From positions 1-50,352 of the forward strand of contig NZ_VDFW01000043.1 of NCBI RefSeq assembly GCF_006152065.1: a DNA stretch of 50,352 nucleotides, written 5' to 3'. Under the pieces are notes generated by a model that worked only from the letters and a program-made list of their open reading frames with translations, ran no database searches and was not told where the DNA came from. Shown here one piece after another: positions 1-8,143 of this stretch. The DNA comes from Amycolatopsis alkalitolerans (GTDB lineage: Bacteria; Actinomycetota; Actinomycetes; Mycobacteriales; Pseudonocardiaceae). Position 1 is the stretch's first letter; each line of letters begins with the position of its first letter. The position numbers were made by a program, and so were the translations under genes.

Positions 1-74
1 ATCTTCGGGACCCGCTCAGACGCGATCAACAGATAAGCCACCACAAACACCACAACCGCCACCACGGTGCTCAT
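1..74 (-). CDS. N-terminus of an ArsB/NhaD (SLC13-like) membrane transporter, cut by the window edge
   Basis: Only the first 24 codons are present, reading leftward from an ATG at 74. They encode one hydrophobic helix followed by Ala-Ser-Glu-Arg-Val-Pro-Lys. This opening (a long Val-rich helix, then YLLIASER) is characteristic of ArsB/NhaD-type ion transporters, which export arsenite or exchange sodium for protons. The start lies 16 bp after the stop of the CBS protein gene, so the two are probably co-transcribed. The neighbouring ArsR-ArsC gene fits an arsenite role, but the fragment cannot decide between arsenite and another anion. Family assignment rests on this short stretch only. Confidence 0.55.
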   Translation of the reverse strand, partial: MSTVVAVVVFVVAYLLIASERVPK

Positions 75-90
75 CACACCGCCCCAGCCG

Positions 91-537
91 TCAGCGTGGG
101 TTGAGCGCCAGCTCCAGCAACCGGGACGCGGTGATCACCCCGACCAGCTCGCGCCCGGCCAGCACCGCGACCAGGGGCGAGCGAAGCCGCGCCATCAGTG
201 CCGCGACCTCGACGATCGTGTCGTCGGCGTGCACGGTCGGCAGCTCGCTGTTCTCCGCGGGCAGCAACGCCTTGACCGTCTTGCCGGCCAGCTTGTCGGC
301 GACCCGGTCGGCCATCGACTCCGACAGCACCCCGGCCAGGGACGGATCGTCCTGCACGTACGTGGGCACCAGGAACCGCACCACCTGCGAGGCGGGCAGG
401 ACCGAGCACGGGCACCCGGAGGGGTCGGTCACCACGATGCCCGGCAGCCTGCGGTCGGCCAGCAGCCGGGCGGCCTCCAGCGCGTCCGAGTCCATCGCGA
501 CGACGGGGAACTCCTCGGCCATCTGCGACGCGTGCAT
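91..537 (-). CDS. CBS-domain protein
   Basis: A 148-residue soluble protein carrying two CBS motifs, which normally bind adenosyl nucleotides and regulate an attached or neighbouring protein. The first motif starts near residue 15 (the DALEAARLLADRRLPGIVV stretch) and the second near residue 100, ending with LVGVITASRLLELAL. The in-frame ATG at 537 was chosen over the start at 585 because family homology begins at MHASQMAEEF. The gene is followed after 16 bp by the transporter at the left edge; such CBS proteins are often paired with ArsB/NhaD transporters, so it may gate that transporter by adenylate level (inference). A GACC-N4-GGTC inverted repeat at 551-562 lies just upstream of the start. 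Confidence 0.8.
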   Translation of the reverse strand: MHASQMAEEFPVVAMDSDALEAARLLADRRLPGIVVTDPSGCPCSVLPASQVVRFLVPTYVQDDPSLAGVLSESMADRVADKLAGKTVKALLPAENSELPTVHADDTIVEVAALMARLRSPLVAVLAGRELVGVITASRLLELALNPR

Positions 538-767
538 ACCGGCAGAGTACGACCAATCGGTCAGGCACGCGCCGGCTGTTGCCACAATCTTGACGCGAGG
601 TCACCGCGTCGAACACCACCGGCACCCGCACACTCCCGCCGTCGCCGAGCTGCCCAGCCCCGGTTCCGGGGGTGGGATGCCGACCAGACTTCCCGGCGCG
701 CCGTAGGTAAACATGCCGCAAAGACCCGGGCGAGGCAAACCTGCCACGCGGCGACGTGACCGGCGCC

Positions 768-2012
768 TCAGGCCCGCCGCACCGCCGCCCGGCCGGCCAG
801 CCCGATCGCGAACATGATCACCCCGGCGAGCACGGACTGCCAGGGCAGGGTCGCGACCAGCACCAGGCATCCCGCCACGCCGAGCAGGTTGAGCGCGCGC
901 GGCCACCGGCGCTGCCCGGCGGGCTGGGTGAACGCGGCGGCGTTCGCGATGGCGTAGTAGATCAGCACGCCGAACGAGGAGAAGCCGATCACCCCGCGCA
1001 GATCGACGGTGGCCACCAGCGCGCTGACCACGACGGCGAGCGCGATCTCGGCGTGGTGCGGGACCTGGAACCGGGGATGGACCGCGGCCAGCCACCGCGG
1101 CAGGTCGCCGTGCCGCGCCATCGCGAGGCTGGTGCGGCCGATCCCCGCGATCAGCGCCAGCAACGCGCCCAGCGCCGCGAGCGCCCCGCCGACACGCACC
1201 ACGGGCGCGAGCCCGCCGGCACCGGCCGCCTGCACCGCCGTGGTCAGCGGCGCGGCGGACGCGGCGAGCCGCGCCGGCCCCGCGGCCAGCAGGACCGCCA
1301 CCGCGACCACGAGGTAGACGGCCACCGTGATCAGCAGCGCGATCGGGATCGCGCGGGGAATGGTGCGCCGCGGATCGCGGACCTCCTCCCCCATCGTCGC
1401 GATCCGGGCGTAGCCCGCGAAGGCGAAGAACAGCAGCCCGGCGGCCTGCAGGATCCCGTAGCCGCCGCCGATCGCCGGCCAGCCGCCGAGGTTCTCCGGA
1501 CCGGCCCGGCCACCCGCGGCGATACCGGCGACTACGACCGCCAGCGCGGCCAGGCTCGTGGCGACCAGGATGCGGGTCAGCTGCGCGGTTTTCGTGACGC
1601 CCCGGTAGTTCAGCGCGGCGAGCGCCAGTACGCCGGCGACCGCGACCACCCGCTGCGCCCACCAGGGTCCGGGCACGGCGTAGGAGGCGAAGGTGAGCGC
1701 CATCGCGGCGCACGAGGCGGTCTTGCCGACCACGAACCCCCAGCCCGCCGTGTAGCCCCACCAGTGACCGAGCCGCTCGCGGCCGTAGATGTAGGTCCCG
1801 CCCGAGGTCGGGTACGCCGCCGCGAGCTGCGCGGACGCGGTGGCGTTGCAGTACGCGATCACGGCCGCGATCGCCAGGCCGATCAGCAGGCCGGTGCCCG
1901 CGGCGCGCGCGGCGGGACCGAACGCGGCGAACACCCCGGCGCCGATCATCGAGCCGAGCCCGATGACGACCGCGTCCGCGGTGCCCAGCCGCCGCGCGAG
2001 TGGACCGGACAC
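768..2012 (-). CDS. APC-family amino acid permease
   Basis: A 414-residue integral membrane protein with about 12 hydrophobic segments. The N-terminal GLGSMIGAGVFAAFGPAA stretch is the substrate- and sodium-site loop typical of the amino acid-polyamine-organocation superfamily, and MGEEVRDPRRTIPRAI is the conserved cytoplasmic loop after the sixth helix. It should import an amino acid or amine; the substrate cannot be read from sequence. The GTG start is supported by an AGGGAGG ribosome site eight bases upstream. Its promoter region is shared with the divergent arsR-arsC gene and contains the ArsR operator, so arsenite control of this permease is possible though unproven. Confidence 0.85.
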   Translation of the reverse strand: MSGPLARRLGTADAVVIGLGSMIGAGVFAAFGPAARAAGTGLLIGLAIAAVIAYCNATASAQLAAAYPTSGGTYIYGRERLGHWWGYTAGWGFVVGKTASCAAMALTFASYAVPGPWWAQRVVAVAGVLALAALNYRGVTKTAQLTRILVATSLAALAVVVAGIAAGGRAGPENLGGWPAIGGGYGILQAAGLLFFAFAGYARIATMGEEVRDPRRTIPRAIPIALLITVAVYLVVAVAVLLAAGPARLAASAAPLTTAVQAAGAGGLAPVVRVGGALAALGALLALIAGIGRTSLAMARHGDLPRWLAAVHPRFQVPHHAEIALAVVVSALVATVDLRGVIGFSSFGVLIYYAIANAAAFTQPAGQRRWPRALNLLGVAGCLVLVATLPWQSVLAGVIMFAIGLAGRAAVRRA

Positions 2013-2030
2013 CCGGCCACCTCCCTAGTC

Positions 2031-2048
2031 CATCAAACTATTTTGATG
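2031..2048. promoter_or_regulatory. ArsR operator (perfect inverted repeat)
   Basis: CATCAAA, four bases, TTTGATG forms a perfect 7+7 inverted repeat in the 49-bp gap between the divergent permease (start 2012) and arsR-arsC (start 2062). The ATCAA-N6-TTGAT core is the usual half-site arrangement of ArsR/SmtB repressors. It lies 13 bp before the arsR start, which fits autorepression, and 18 bp before the permease start, so one repressor could cover both promoters. Confidence 0.8.
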
Positions 2049-2061
2049 TATCCTGCTGGGC

Positions 2062-2814
2062 ATGACCTTCCCGGGTCAAGCCGCCCCAGCCTTCGTCCGC
2101 CTGGCCGCGCATCCGGTCCGGTGGCGGCTCCTGAGCGAGCTCGCCACGAGCGACCACCGGGTCCGGGAACTCGTGCGGTCGCTCGGCGAGCCGCAGAACC
2201 TGGTCTCCTATCACCTGCGGCTGCTGCGTGACGGCGGTCTGGTGACGGCGCGGCGCAGCAGTTTCGACGGCCGCGACAGCTACTACCACCTCGATCTCGA
2301 GCGCTGCGCGGACGCGCTCGCCGCGACCGGTGCCGCGCTCCATCCCGCCCTCCGGCTCGCGCCGCCCGCGCCCGCGGGCCGGCCTCGCGTGGTGTTCGCG
2401 TGCACCGGGAACAGCGCCCGCTCCCCCATCGCCGAGGCCCTGCTCCGGCACCACACCGGCGGCCACGCCGAGGTCACCAGCGGCGGCAGCCACCCCAAGG
2501 AGCACCTGCACCCGGGCGCGGTCCGGGCGCTGCGCGAGCGCTACGGGATCGACGTCGCCGGACAGCGGCCGCGCGGCCTGGACGGGCTGACCGGCCGCCG
2601 CTTCGACTACGTGATCACCTTGTGCGACAAGGTCCGGGAGGTCTGCCCGGAGTTCCCCGGCCGCCCGCGGCTGGCGCATTGGAGCATTCCCGATCCCGCC
2701 ACGGAAAAGGGCGGCTACCGGGCTTTCGCGCGCGCCGCCGCCGAGATCGACACCCGCGTTCGCCAGCTGCTTCCGGTGCTCGCGAGCACGACCGAACAGG
2801 AGGTCCGACCATGA
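2062..2814 (+). CDS. Fused ArsR repressor - low-molecular-weight phosphatase-type arsenate reductase
   Basis: A 250-residue two-domain protein. Residues 5-85 form an ArsR winged helix (LVSYHLRLLRDGGLVTARR is the recognition region). Residues 108-240 form an LMW-PTP/ArsC domain with the P-loop CTGNSAR (C114-R120) and the general-acid loop IPDPA (D211). C188 and C195 lie in the ITLCDKVREVCPEFPG stretch, as in thioredoxin-linked ArsC enzymes that reduce arsenate to arsenite. Both sensing and detoxification thus sit on one chain. A perfect ArsR box precedes it, and its stop overlaps the VOC gene start (ATGA). No obvious cysteine pair for arsenite binding is visible in the repressor half; the only cysteine there is C82. 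Confidence 0.9.
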   Translation: MTFPGQAAPAFVRLAAHPVRWRLLSELATSDHRVRELVRSLGEPQNLVSYHLRLLRDGGLVTARRSSFDGRDSYYHLDLERCADALAATGAALHPALRLAPPAPAGRPRVVFACTGNSARSPIAEALLRHHTGGHAEVTSGGSHPKEHLHPGAVRALRERYGIDVAGQRPRGLDGLTGRRFDYVITLCDKVREVCPEFPGRPRLAHWSIPDPATEKGGYRAFARAAAEIDTRVRQLLPVLASTTEQEVRP

Positions 2815-3188
2815 CCGAGCAACTCGCCGGAGTCCGCTACGTCGTCGAAGACGTGCAGGCCGCCGTCGACTTCTACACCAAGCACCTGGGCTTCACGGTG
2901 CGGCTCAACGCCGCTCCCGGGTTCGCCGACGTCGTCCGCGGGCCGCTGCGGCTGCTGCTGTCCGGCCCGGCCAGTTCCGGCTACCGCGCCACGCCCGCCG
3001 ACGCGGCCGTCGCCGGGCGCAACCGCATCCATCTCACGTTCGACGATCTCGACGCGGAGATCGACCGCCTGCGCGCCGCCGGGCTGTCCTTCCGCACCGA
3101 GGTCGTGAGCGGTCCCGGCGGGCGCCAGATCCTGGTCGCCGACCCCGCCGGCAATCTCATCGAGCTGTTCCAGCCCGCGGTGCGCTAA
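2811..3188 (+). CDS. VOC (glyoxalase/bleomycin-resistance) superfamily protein
   Basis: A 125-residue protein made of two beta-alpha-beta-beta-beta modules: YVVEDVQAAVDFYTKHLGFTV near residues 10-30 and IHLTFDDLDAEIDRL near 72-86, ending with the conserved DPAGNLIELFQP. VOC enzymes are usually dimeric metalloenzymes or drug-binding proteins. Translational coupling (ATGA) to arsR-arsC makes an arsenical substrate tempting. However, the chain has no cysteine at all, so it is not a canonical ArsI C-As lyase, which needs a vicinal cysteine pair. Its function in the operon is unknown. Confidence 0.85.
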   Translation: MTEQLAGVRYVVEDVQAAVDFYTKHLGFTVRLNAAPGFADVVRGPLRLLLSGPASSGYRATPADAAVAGRNRIHLTFDDLDAEIDRLRAAGLSFRTEVVSGPGGRQILVADPAGNLIELFQPAVR

Positions 3189-3262
3189 CCTGGGCAGGAG
3201 ATCGGGTATCTACCAGCCAACGGCGGTATGGCGGCCCTCCGACGCCCTCGCTGGAGCAGCCC

Positions 3263-4153
3263 ATGAAACCCGCCCCTGTCCCCGTCCTCGATCTGGCCAC
3301 CGCGACCGGTGCCGAGCTGGTCGCCGGGCTTCAGTCGTCCTCGTGCGTGTTCCTCACCGGGATGGCCACGTTCGGCGCCGACCTGGCCGCGATGCTGGCC
3401 TCGGCGCGCGCGTTCTTCGCCTTGCCCGAACGGGAGAAGTCGCCCGTCCGCTGGGACGGGACCGGTCCGTGGCAGGGCTGGCAGCCGGTGTACGACAGCG
3501 GTCCGGCGGCGAGCCCGATGGAGCGCTTCGAGCTCGCGCTGCCGGATCCGGATCCCTTCCCGGATGCCGACGAGTGGGCCGGCGCGTTCGGGCAGTGGCC
3601 CGGGCATCCGGCCGAGTTCAGGTCCACCTGGGCGCGCTATTACCGCACGATGCGGGAGCTGGCGAACCACCTCGTCACCGAGCTCGCGAAAGCGCTTTCC
3701 GCACCGGCGGCGGACCTGCCGGCGTGGACCGCGCGCCAGCATTCGAACCTGTGCGTCAACCACTATCTGGCCCAGGCCGAACCACCGGAACCCGGCGCGA
3801 TCCGGTCCGGCGCGCACACCGACATCGGCGGGATCACGTTGCTGTGGGCGGAGAACAACCCCGGCGGCGGGCTGGAAGCACGGCTGGACGGCGCGTGGGT
3901 TCCGGTCGTGTTCCCACCGGACGCGTTGCTGCTGCAGGCCGGGGACCTGCTGCGCTGGTGGTCTGGCGGGCTGATCCCGGCCAACGAGCACCGCGTGATC
4001 AACCCGCGCCGCGCTCCGGACGTCGAGCAGACCGACCGGTACTCGGTGGTGTTCTTCCACCATCCCGATCTCGACGCCCCGGTCGGCCCCGCCGCCACCG
4101 CGCGGACGCACGTCATGCGGCGGCAGCAGGACTCCTACACGCTGCCGTCCTGA
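3263..4153 (+). CDS. Isopenicillin N synthase-like 2-oxoglutarate/Fe(II) dioxygenase
   Basis: A 296-residue member of the IPNS/DAO fold, acting on a small molecule in the cytoplasm. The iron ligands are visible as H185-T-D187 (in SGAHTDIGGITLL) and H243 (in NEHRV); R259-Y-S261 is the RxS motif that binds 2-oxoglutarate. The N-terminal region (PVLDLATATGAELVAGL) matches the DIOX_N domain. Length is normal for the family. It converges with the PhyH dioxygenase gene, leaving only 8 bp between stops. The substrate is unknown; hydroxylation or ring chemistry on an amino acid or natural product is typical. Confidence 0.85.
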   Translation: MKPAPVPVLDLATATGAELVAGLQSSSCVFLTGMATFGADLAAMLASARAFFALPEREKSPVRWDGTGPWQGWQPVYDSGPAASPMERFELALPDPDPFPDADEWAGAFGQWPGHPAEFRSTWARYYRTMRELANHLVTELAKALSAPAADLPAWTARQHSNLCVNHYLAQAEPPEPGAIRSGAHTDIGGITLLWAENNPGGGLEARLDGAWVPVVFPPDALLLQAGDLLRWWSGGLIPANEHRVINPRRAPDVEQTDRYSVVFFHHPDLDAPVGPAATARTHVMRRQQDSYTLPS

Positions 4154-4161
4154 GTAGACGG

Positions 4162-5091
4162 TCAGCGAGCGGCGTTCTTGAGGAACTGCCCGGCCTGCTC
4201 GCTCGCCCGGTTCCCGCCGAAATACCCGCCGCGCACATGGCGGCGCGTGGTGTTCTCGTCGGTGGCCCGCGCGGCGGAATGCCACAGATAGGCGTCGTGC
4301 AGGATGATGTCCCCGCGTTCGGTGTACACCGGGATCTCACCGGGAACCGCTTCGAACCGCATGGGCATCTCGTAGGGCGGTTCCACATCGGAGTAGCCGC
4401 CGGCGGGTTTCGCGTCCGGCGGCACTTCGATGTCGTTGACGTTCTTGTACGGCGCCGGGGTGGCCCACTGGTGACTGCCGGGCACCACGCGGAGGAAGCC
4501 GTTCGCGGGTGAGGTTCCGTCAAGGTGGAAGGTGAACGCGGTGGACGGCCAGATGTCCAGGCTCGGCGCGGACTGCCAGTCCGAATGCCAGCCGATGCGG
4601 CTGTACCCGGATTCCTTGCCGGGCCTGGCATCCTGGTACACGATGCCGAACCGGCTGCCCTCGCGCAGCCACGCGTCCTCGCCGAGCAGCCGCCGCAGCA
4701 CGGCGACGAGCGCGGGATGGGTGGCCGCCTCGCGGACCGCGGGCGAAAGCTCGTTCACGAACTCCACATAGTTCGCGAATCGTTCGGCTTTGGCGGCGTC
4801 GTCGAGGAACACCGTCGAGCCGTAGCGTTCCGGCAGCTCCCGCGCCACGACTTTCCGCTGGGCGTCGACACATTCGGCTTCCATCCGGTCCGTCAGGTCC
4901 ACGCTGAAGACCCCGCGCAGCACCACGAACCCGTTGTCCCGGTAACACAGTTCGAGAGAATCCATCGTGGCCTGGTCGAGCACCGGCCCGAAGACCGCGG
5001 CCTGGGCGGCGGGAAGAATCGGCATGCCTTTCAGTATGCGCAACGAATTCCGCCCGGACCGGACCGCCGATTCATTTAACGTGACCGACAC
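4162..5091 (-). CDS. Phytanoyl-CoA dioxygenase (PhyH) family protein
   Basis: A 309-residue Fe(II)/2-oxoglutarate dioxygenase of the PhyH family. H169-S-D171 (GWHSDWQ) gives two iron ligands and H271 (LWHSA) the third; R284 or R287 in TTRRHVRGGY would hold 2-oxoglutarate. The GTG at 5091 is preferred because GGGAG lies 9 bases upstream; an in-frame ATG at 5025 has only a badly spaced AAAGG. Members hydroxylate fatty acyl chains, ectoine, quaternary ammonium compounds or antibiotics, so the substrate is open. It is divergent from the adenosine deaminase remnant, with 35 bp between starts. Confidence 0.85.
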   Translation of the reverse strand: MSVTLNESAVRSGRNSLRILKGMPILPAAQAAVFGPVLDQATMDSLELCYRDNGFVVLRGVFSVDLTDRMEAECVDAQRKVVARELPERYGSTVFLDDAAKAERFANYVEFVNELSPAVREAATHPALVAVLRRLLGEDAWLREGSRFGIVYQDARPGKESGYSRIGWHSDWQSAPSLDIWPSTAFTFHLDGTSPANGFLRVVPGSHQWATPAPYKNVNDIEVPPDAKPAGGYSDVEPPYEMPMRFEAVPGEIPVYTERGDIILHDAYLWHSAARATDENTTRRHVRGGYFGGNRASEQAGQFLKNAAR

Positions 5092-5126
5092 ACGCTTTTT
5101 CTCCCGCCGCGCCTATCGTCGTCGGT

Positions 5127-5312
5127 ATGACCGGTCGTTCACTGCGAGCGCTGCCGAAGGCCCGCCTGCACGTGCACCTGGAAGGCGCGATGCGCCCGTC
5201 CACGCTGGCCGATCTCGCGCGCCGCTACGGGATCGAGGTGCCCCCGACCCGCGGTTACGGATCGTTCACCGAGTTCGTCGGCCAGTACCGGGCCGCCTGT
5301 GCGGTGTTGCGG
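5127..5312 (+). pseudogene. Truncated adenosine deaminase (first ~62 codons only)
   Basis: The ATG at 5127 opens a perfect adenosine deaminase N-terminus: LPKARLHVHLEGAMRPSTL contains the HxH zinc motif, and FTEFVGQYRAACAVLRT follows. Homology stops at about 5312, after codon 62 of a protein that is normally about 340 residues. The reading frame runs on into unrelated sequence overlapping the next gene. The rest of the barrel, including the catalytic residues, is missing, so this is a deletion remnant. The downstream transporter now starts about 105 bp after the break. Confidence 0.75.
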
Positions 5313-5416
5313 ACATCGACGCCTGGCTGTCACACGGCTGAAACCGGCGCGACGCTCGCGGAAACGTGCCGCCCCTACGCTGCACGCCCAGACAGCCGAT
5401 CCACACAGGAGTGTTC

Positions 5417-6526
5417 ATGCGCCCATCGCCCCAGCTTTCCGGTCCCGTCCTCGGCAGGCGACGCCTGCTCCAGCTCGGCGGTCTCGGTGCCGCCACGCTC
5501 GGCGCGGGCGCGCTGCTTTCGGCCTGTGGCGACGGTTCGTCCGCGAGCGGCTCGGGCGGCGGCTTCGGGGATCTGTCGATCCAGCTGTCGTGGATCAAGA
5601 ACATCGAGTTCGCCGGCGAGTACTTCGCCGACGCCAAGGGCTACTACAAGCAGGCCGGGTTCGGCAGCGTCAACCTGATCGCCGGCGGCTCCGCCGGGAC
5701 GAGCGCCGAAGCCGCGGTGGCCACCGGCAAGGCACTGGTGGGCCTGTCCTCACCGACCATCACCGCGCCGGCGATCATGAAGGGTGCGCCACTCAAGACC
5801 ATCGCCTCGACGTACCAGAAGAACCCGTTCTGCATCCTTTCGCTCGACGCCAAGCCGATTCGCGACGTGGCGGCGCTCAAGGGCAGGAAGATCGGCGTGC
5901 AGTCGGGCGGCAACACCACGATCTTCAACGGTCTGCTCGCCGCGAACGGCATCGATCCCTCGGCCCTGTCGATCGTGCCGGTGCAGTACGACCCCACGGT
6001 GCTGACCACCGGAGAGGTCGAGGGATACATGGCCTACACCACCAACGAGCCGATCCTGCTCGCGGGCAAGGGCGTCAAGACCGCGGTCCTGTCCTTCGCC
6101 GACGCGGGCCTGCCGTTCGTGGCCGAGACGATGGTCGTGAGCCAGAGCGCGATCGACAACCAGCGCGACAAGCTCAAGGCGCTGCTGGTCGCCGAGATCA
6201 AGGGCTGGACCGGCGCGGTGGCCGACCCGCGGCAGTCCGCGACCTACGCGGTGACGCAGTACGGCAAGGACCAGAACCTCGCGCAGAACGAGCAGGAGCA
6301 GGAGGCCGGCGCGCAGAACAAGCTCGTCGTCACGCCCGACAGCGTCAAGAACGGGCTGTTCACGATGACGGGCGCGCTGGTCGAGGAGAACATCAAGTCA
6401 CTGGAGGCGATGAAGATGCCGGTGTCCGCGGACAAGCTCTTCGATCTGTCGCTGCTGAGGGAGGTCTACACCGAGCACCCGGAGCTCATCAGCGCGTTCG
6501 CCGCGGCGGCAGGCCCGGCGAAGTAG
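5417..6526 (+). CDS. NMT1/THI5-like ABC transporter substrate-binding lipoprotein
   Basis: A 369-residue extracytoplasmic binding protein. The N-terminus has RRR followed by a hydrophobic stretch and the lipobox LSAC (lipidated Cys37), so it is a membrane-anchored lipoprotein, possibly Tat-exported. The mature part (LSIQLSWIKNIEFAGEYFADAKGYYKQAG) is the NMT1/THI5 signature used for pyrimidine precursors, nitrate, taurine or riboflavin. AGGAG lies seven bases before the ATG. It heads an operon with an ATPase and two permeases. The adenosine deaminase remnant just upstream weakly hints at a nucleobase-related ligand. Confidence 0.88.
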   Translation: MRPSPQLSGPVLGRRRLLQLGGLGAATLGAGALLSACGDGSSASGSGGGFGDLSIQLSWIKNIEFAGEYFADAKGYYKQAGFGSVNLIAGGSAGTSAEAAVATGKALVGLSSPTITAPAIMKGAPLKTIASTYQKNPFCILSLDAKPIRDVAALKGRKIGVQSGGNTTIFNGLLAANGIDPSALSIVPVQYDPTVLTTGEVEGYMAYTTNEPILLAGKGVKTAVLSFADAGLPFVAETMVVSQSAIDNQRDKLKALLVAEIKGWTGAVADPRQSATYAVTQYGKDQNLAQNEQEQEAGAQNKLVVTPDSVKNGLFTMTGALVEENIKSLEAMKMPVSADKLFDLSLLREVYTEHPELISAFAAAAGPAK

Positions 6527-6538
6527 GGAGGAGGGGGC

Positions 6539-7367
6539 GTGTCGCAGTCACTCACCGCACCGGCCGGTACGGACGGGTCCACCCCGGCCGCCACGGGAAT
6601 CAGCTTGCGCGGGCTCGGAAAGACGTTCTCGCTAGGCCGTCGCGAGGTCCTCGCGCTCACCGAGACCCGACCTGTCCAGCGAACGCGGCGAGTTCCTGTC
6701 GCTGCTCGGGCCGTCCGGCTGCGGCAAGTCCACCATCCTGCGCATCCTCGCCGGGCTGGAGACCCCGACGGCCGGGGCGGTGACCGTGGACGGGATGAGC
6801 CCGGCCCAGCTGCGGCGCGAGCATCATCTCGGCATCGCGTTCCAGGACCCGGCGCTGCTGCCCTGGCGGAGTGTGCGGACCAACATCCGGCTGCCGCTCG
6901 AGGTGGCGGGCTTGCCGGTCGACGCCGGGCTCATCGACGAGCTCATCGATCTGGTGGGGCTCGCCGGGTTCGAGAAGGCCAGGCCGGCTCAGCTGTCGGG
7001 CGGGATGCGCCAGCGCGTGTCGATCGCGCGGGCGCTGGTGGTCAAACCGTCGGTGCTGCTGCTGGACGAGCCGTTCGGCGCGCTGGACGATATGACGCGG
7101 CAACGGCTGAACCAGGAGCTGCTGCGCATCTGGACGGAGAAACCGGCCACCACGCTGATGGTCACGCACGGCATCGCGGAGGCGGTGTTCCTCTCCGACG
7201 TGGTCGCCGTGATGTCCCCGCGGCCCGGGCGCGTCGTGCGGACGGTGCGGATCGGGCTGCCGCGGCCCCGGCATCCGGAGATCCTGCGCACCCCCGAGTT
7301 CCACGCCTACCACGACGAGCTGTCCGAGCTGCTGTTCGGGCACGGCGAGCAGGCGGCGACGGACTGA
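6539..7367 (+). pseudogene. ABC transporter ATPase (NitT/TauT type), disrupted by a one-base frameshift
   Basis: Starting at GTG 6539 the frame encodes a normal ABC N-terminus ([22 protein letters not shown]). The homologous frame then shifts: from about 6669 the correct continuation ([22 protein letters not shown]) lies one base on. Removing one C from the CCC run at 6666-6668 restores a continuous protein of about 275 residues with Walker A, Q-loop (FQDPALLPW), signature [10 protein letters not shown], Walker [12 protein letters not shown] and the H-loop. A stop at 6633 and no usable start before Walker A mean the downstream piece alone would lack the nucleotide-binding loop. This is either a sequencing error, a true inactivation or a +1 slip. 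Its stop overlaps the next start (TGATG). Confidence 0.85.
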
Positions 7368-8143
7368 TGGGCAGGCGCTTCGGCGGGGTCGCCGGTGCCG
7401 TCCTGATCGTTCTCCTGTGGACGGTGCTCGCGCTCACGGCGTTCCGGGCCAGCGGCGCGGTCCCGACCCCGCTCGCGGTACTGCGGCAGTACGGCACCGA
7501 CGGGTTCGCCTTCTACTGGCACAACATGAGCGTCACCCTGCGCGGCGCGCTGCTGGGCTTCGGCTGGGGCAACGCGCTGGGCATCGCGATCGCGCTGGTG
7601 GCGTTGTTGCTGCCCCGGTTCGAAGGCGTGGCGGCCCAGCTCGCGGTGATCTCCTACTGCATCCCGCTGACCGCGATCGGCCCGGTGATCCTCGTCGTGC
7701 AGGGTGGCCGCGCGCCGACGGTGTTCCTGGCCGGCATGTCGGTGTTCTTCACGACGCTGGTCGGCGCGCTGCTCGGGCTCAAGGCGGCGGACGAGACCTC
7801 GCTGGACCTCATCCGCGCCTACGGCGGCGGGCGATGGCGGCAACTGGTCAAGGTGCGGATCATGGCGGCGCTGCCGGCCACGTTCGGCGGGCTGCAGATC
7901 GCCGCGCCCACGGCGTTGCTGGGTGCGATCCTCGGCGAATACCTGGGCGGGGTGGACAACGGGATCGGGGTGGCGCTCACGGCTTCGCAGCAGTCGTACC
8001 AGGTCGCGCGGACCTGGGGCCTCGCCCTCGCGTGCGGGGTGGTCGCGGGCGCCGGGTATCTGGCGATCGGCTTTCTCGGGCGGCTGCTGACCCCGTGGTC
8101 GGGACCTTCGCGGCAGGCTCTCGCGCAGGGAGGTGGGGCATGA
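7367..8143 (+). CDS. ABC transporter permease 1 (SsuC/NitT/TauT type)
   Basis: A 258-residue inner-membrane permease with about six hydrophobic segments. The cytoplasmic EAA loop is visible as DLIRAYGGGRWRQLVKVRIMAALP, which docks to the ATPase. The ATG at 7367 overlaps the ATPase stop by one base, and its own stop overlaps the next permease start (ATGA), so translation is coupled. It should pair with the second permease as a heterodimer; many NitT/TauT importers use one permease gene, so two unequal ones place this system nearer the pyrimidine/riboflavin-precursor branch (inference). Confidence 0.88.
   Translation: MGRRFGGVAGAVLIVLLWTVLALTAFRASGAVPTPLAVLRQYGTDGFAFYWHNMSVTLRGALLGFGWGNALGIAIALVALLLPRFEGVAAQLAVISYCIPLTAIGPVILVVQGGRAPTVFLAGMSVFFTTLVGALLGLKAADETSLDLIRAYGGGRWRQLVKVRIMAALPATFGGLQIAAPTALLGAILGEYLGGVDNGIGVALTASQQSYQVARTWGLALACGVVAGAGYLAIGFLGRLLTPWSGPSRQALAQGGGA

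Noticed and set aside
657..670. CCCCGG-TT-CCGGGG as an intrinsic terminator
   Set aside because: The loop is only two bases, there is no T-run, and it lies about 100 bp from the permease stop.
2811..3188. Assignment of the VOC protein as ArsI
   Set aside because: The protein lacks all cysteines, while ArsI needs a vicinal pair for binding trivalent arsenicals.
5338..5416. A thiamine-pyrophosphate riboswitch before the NMT1/THI5-like binding protein
   Set aside because: The expected CUGAGA and ACCUGA blocks of that riboswitch are not present in order; only a GGCTGAAACC stretch is seen.
5299..6783. A long plus-strand frame overlapping the binding protein and ATPase
   Set aside because: It is out of frame with the two conserved proteins and has no domain; it comes from GC-rich codon bias.
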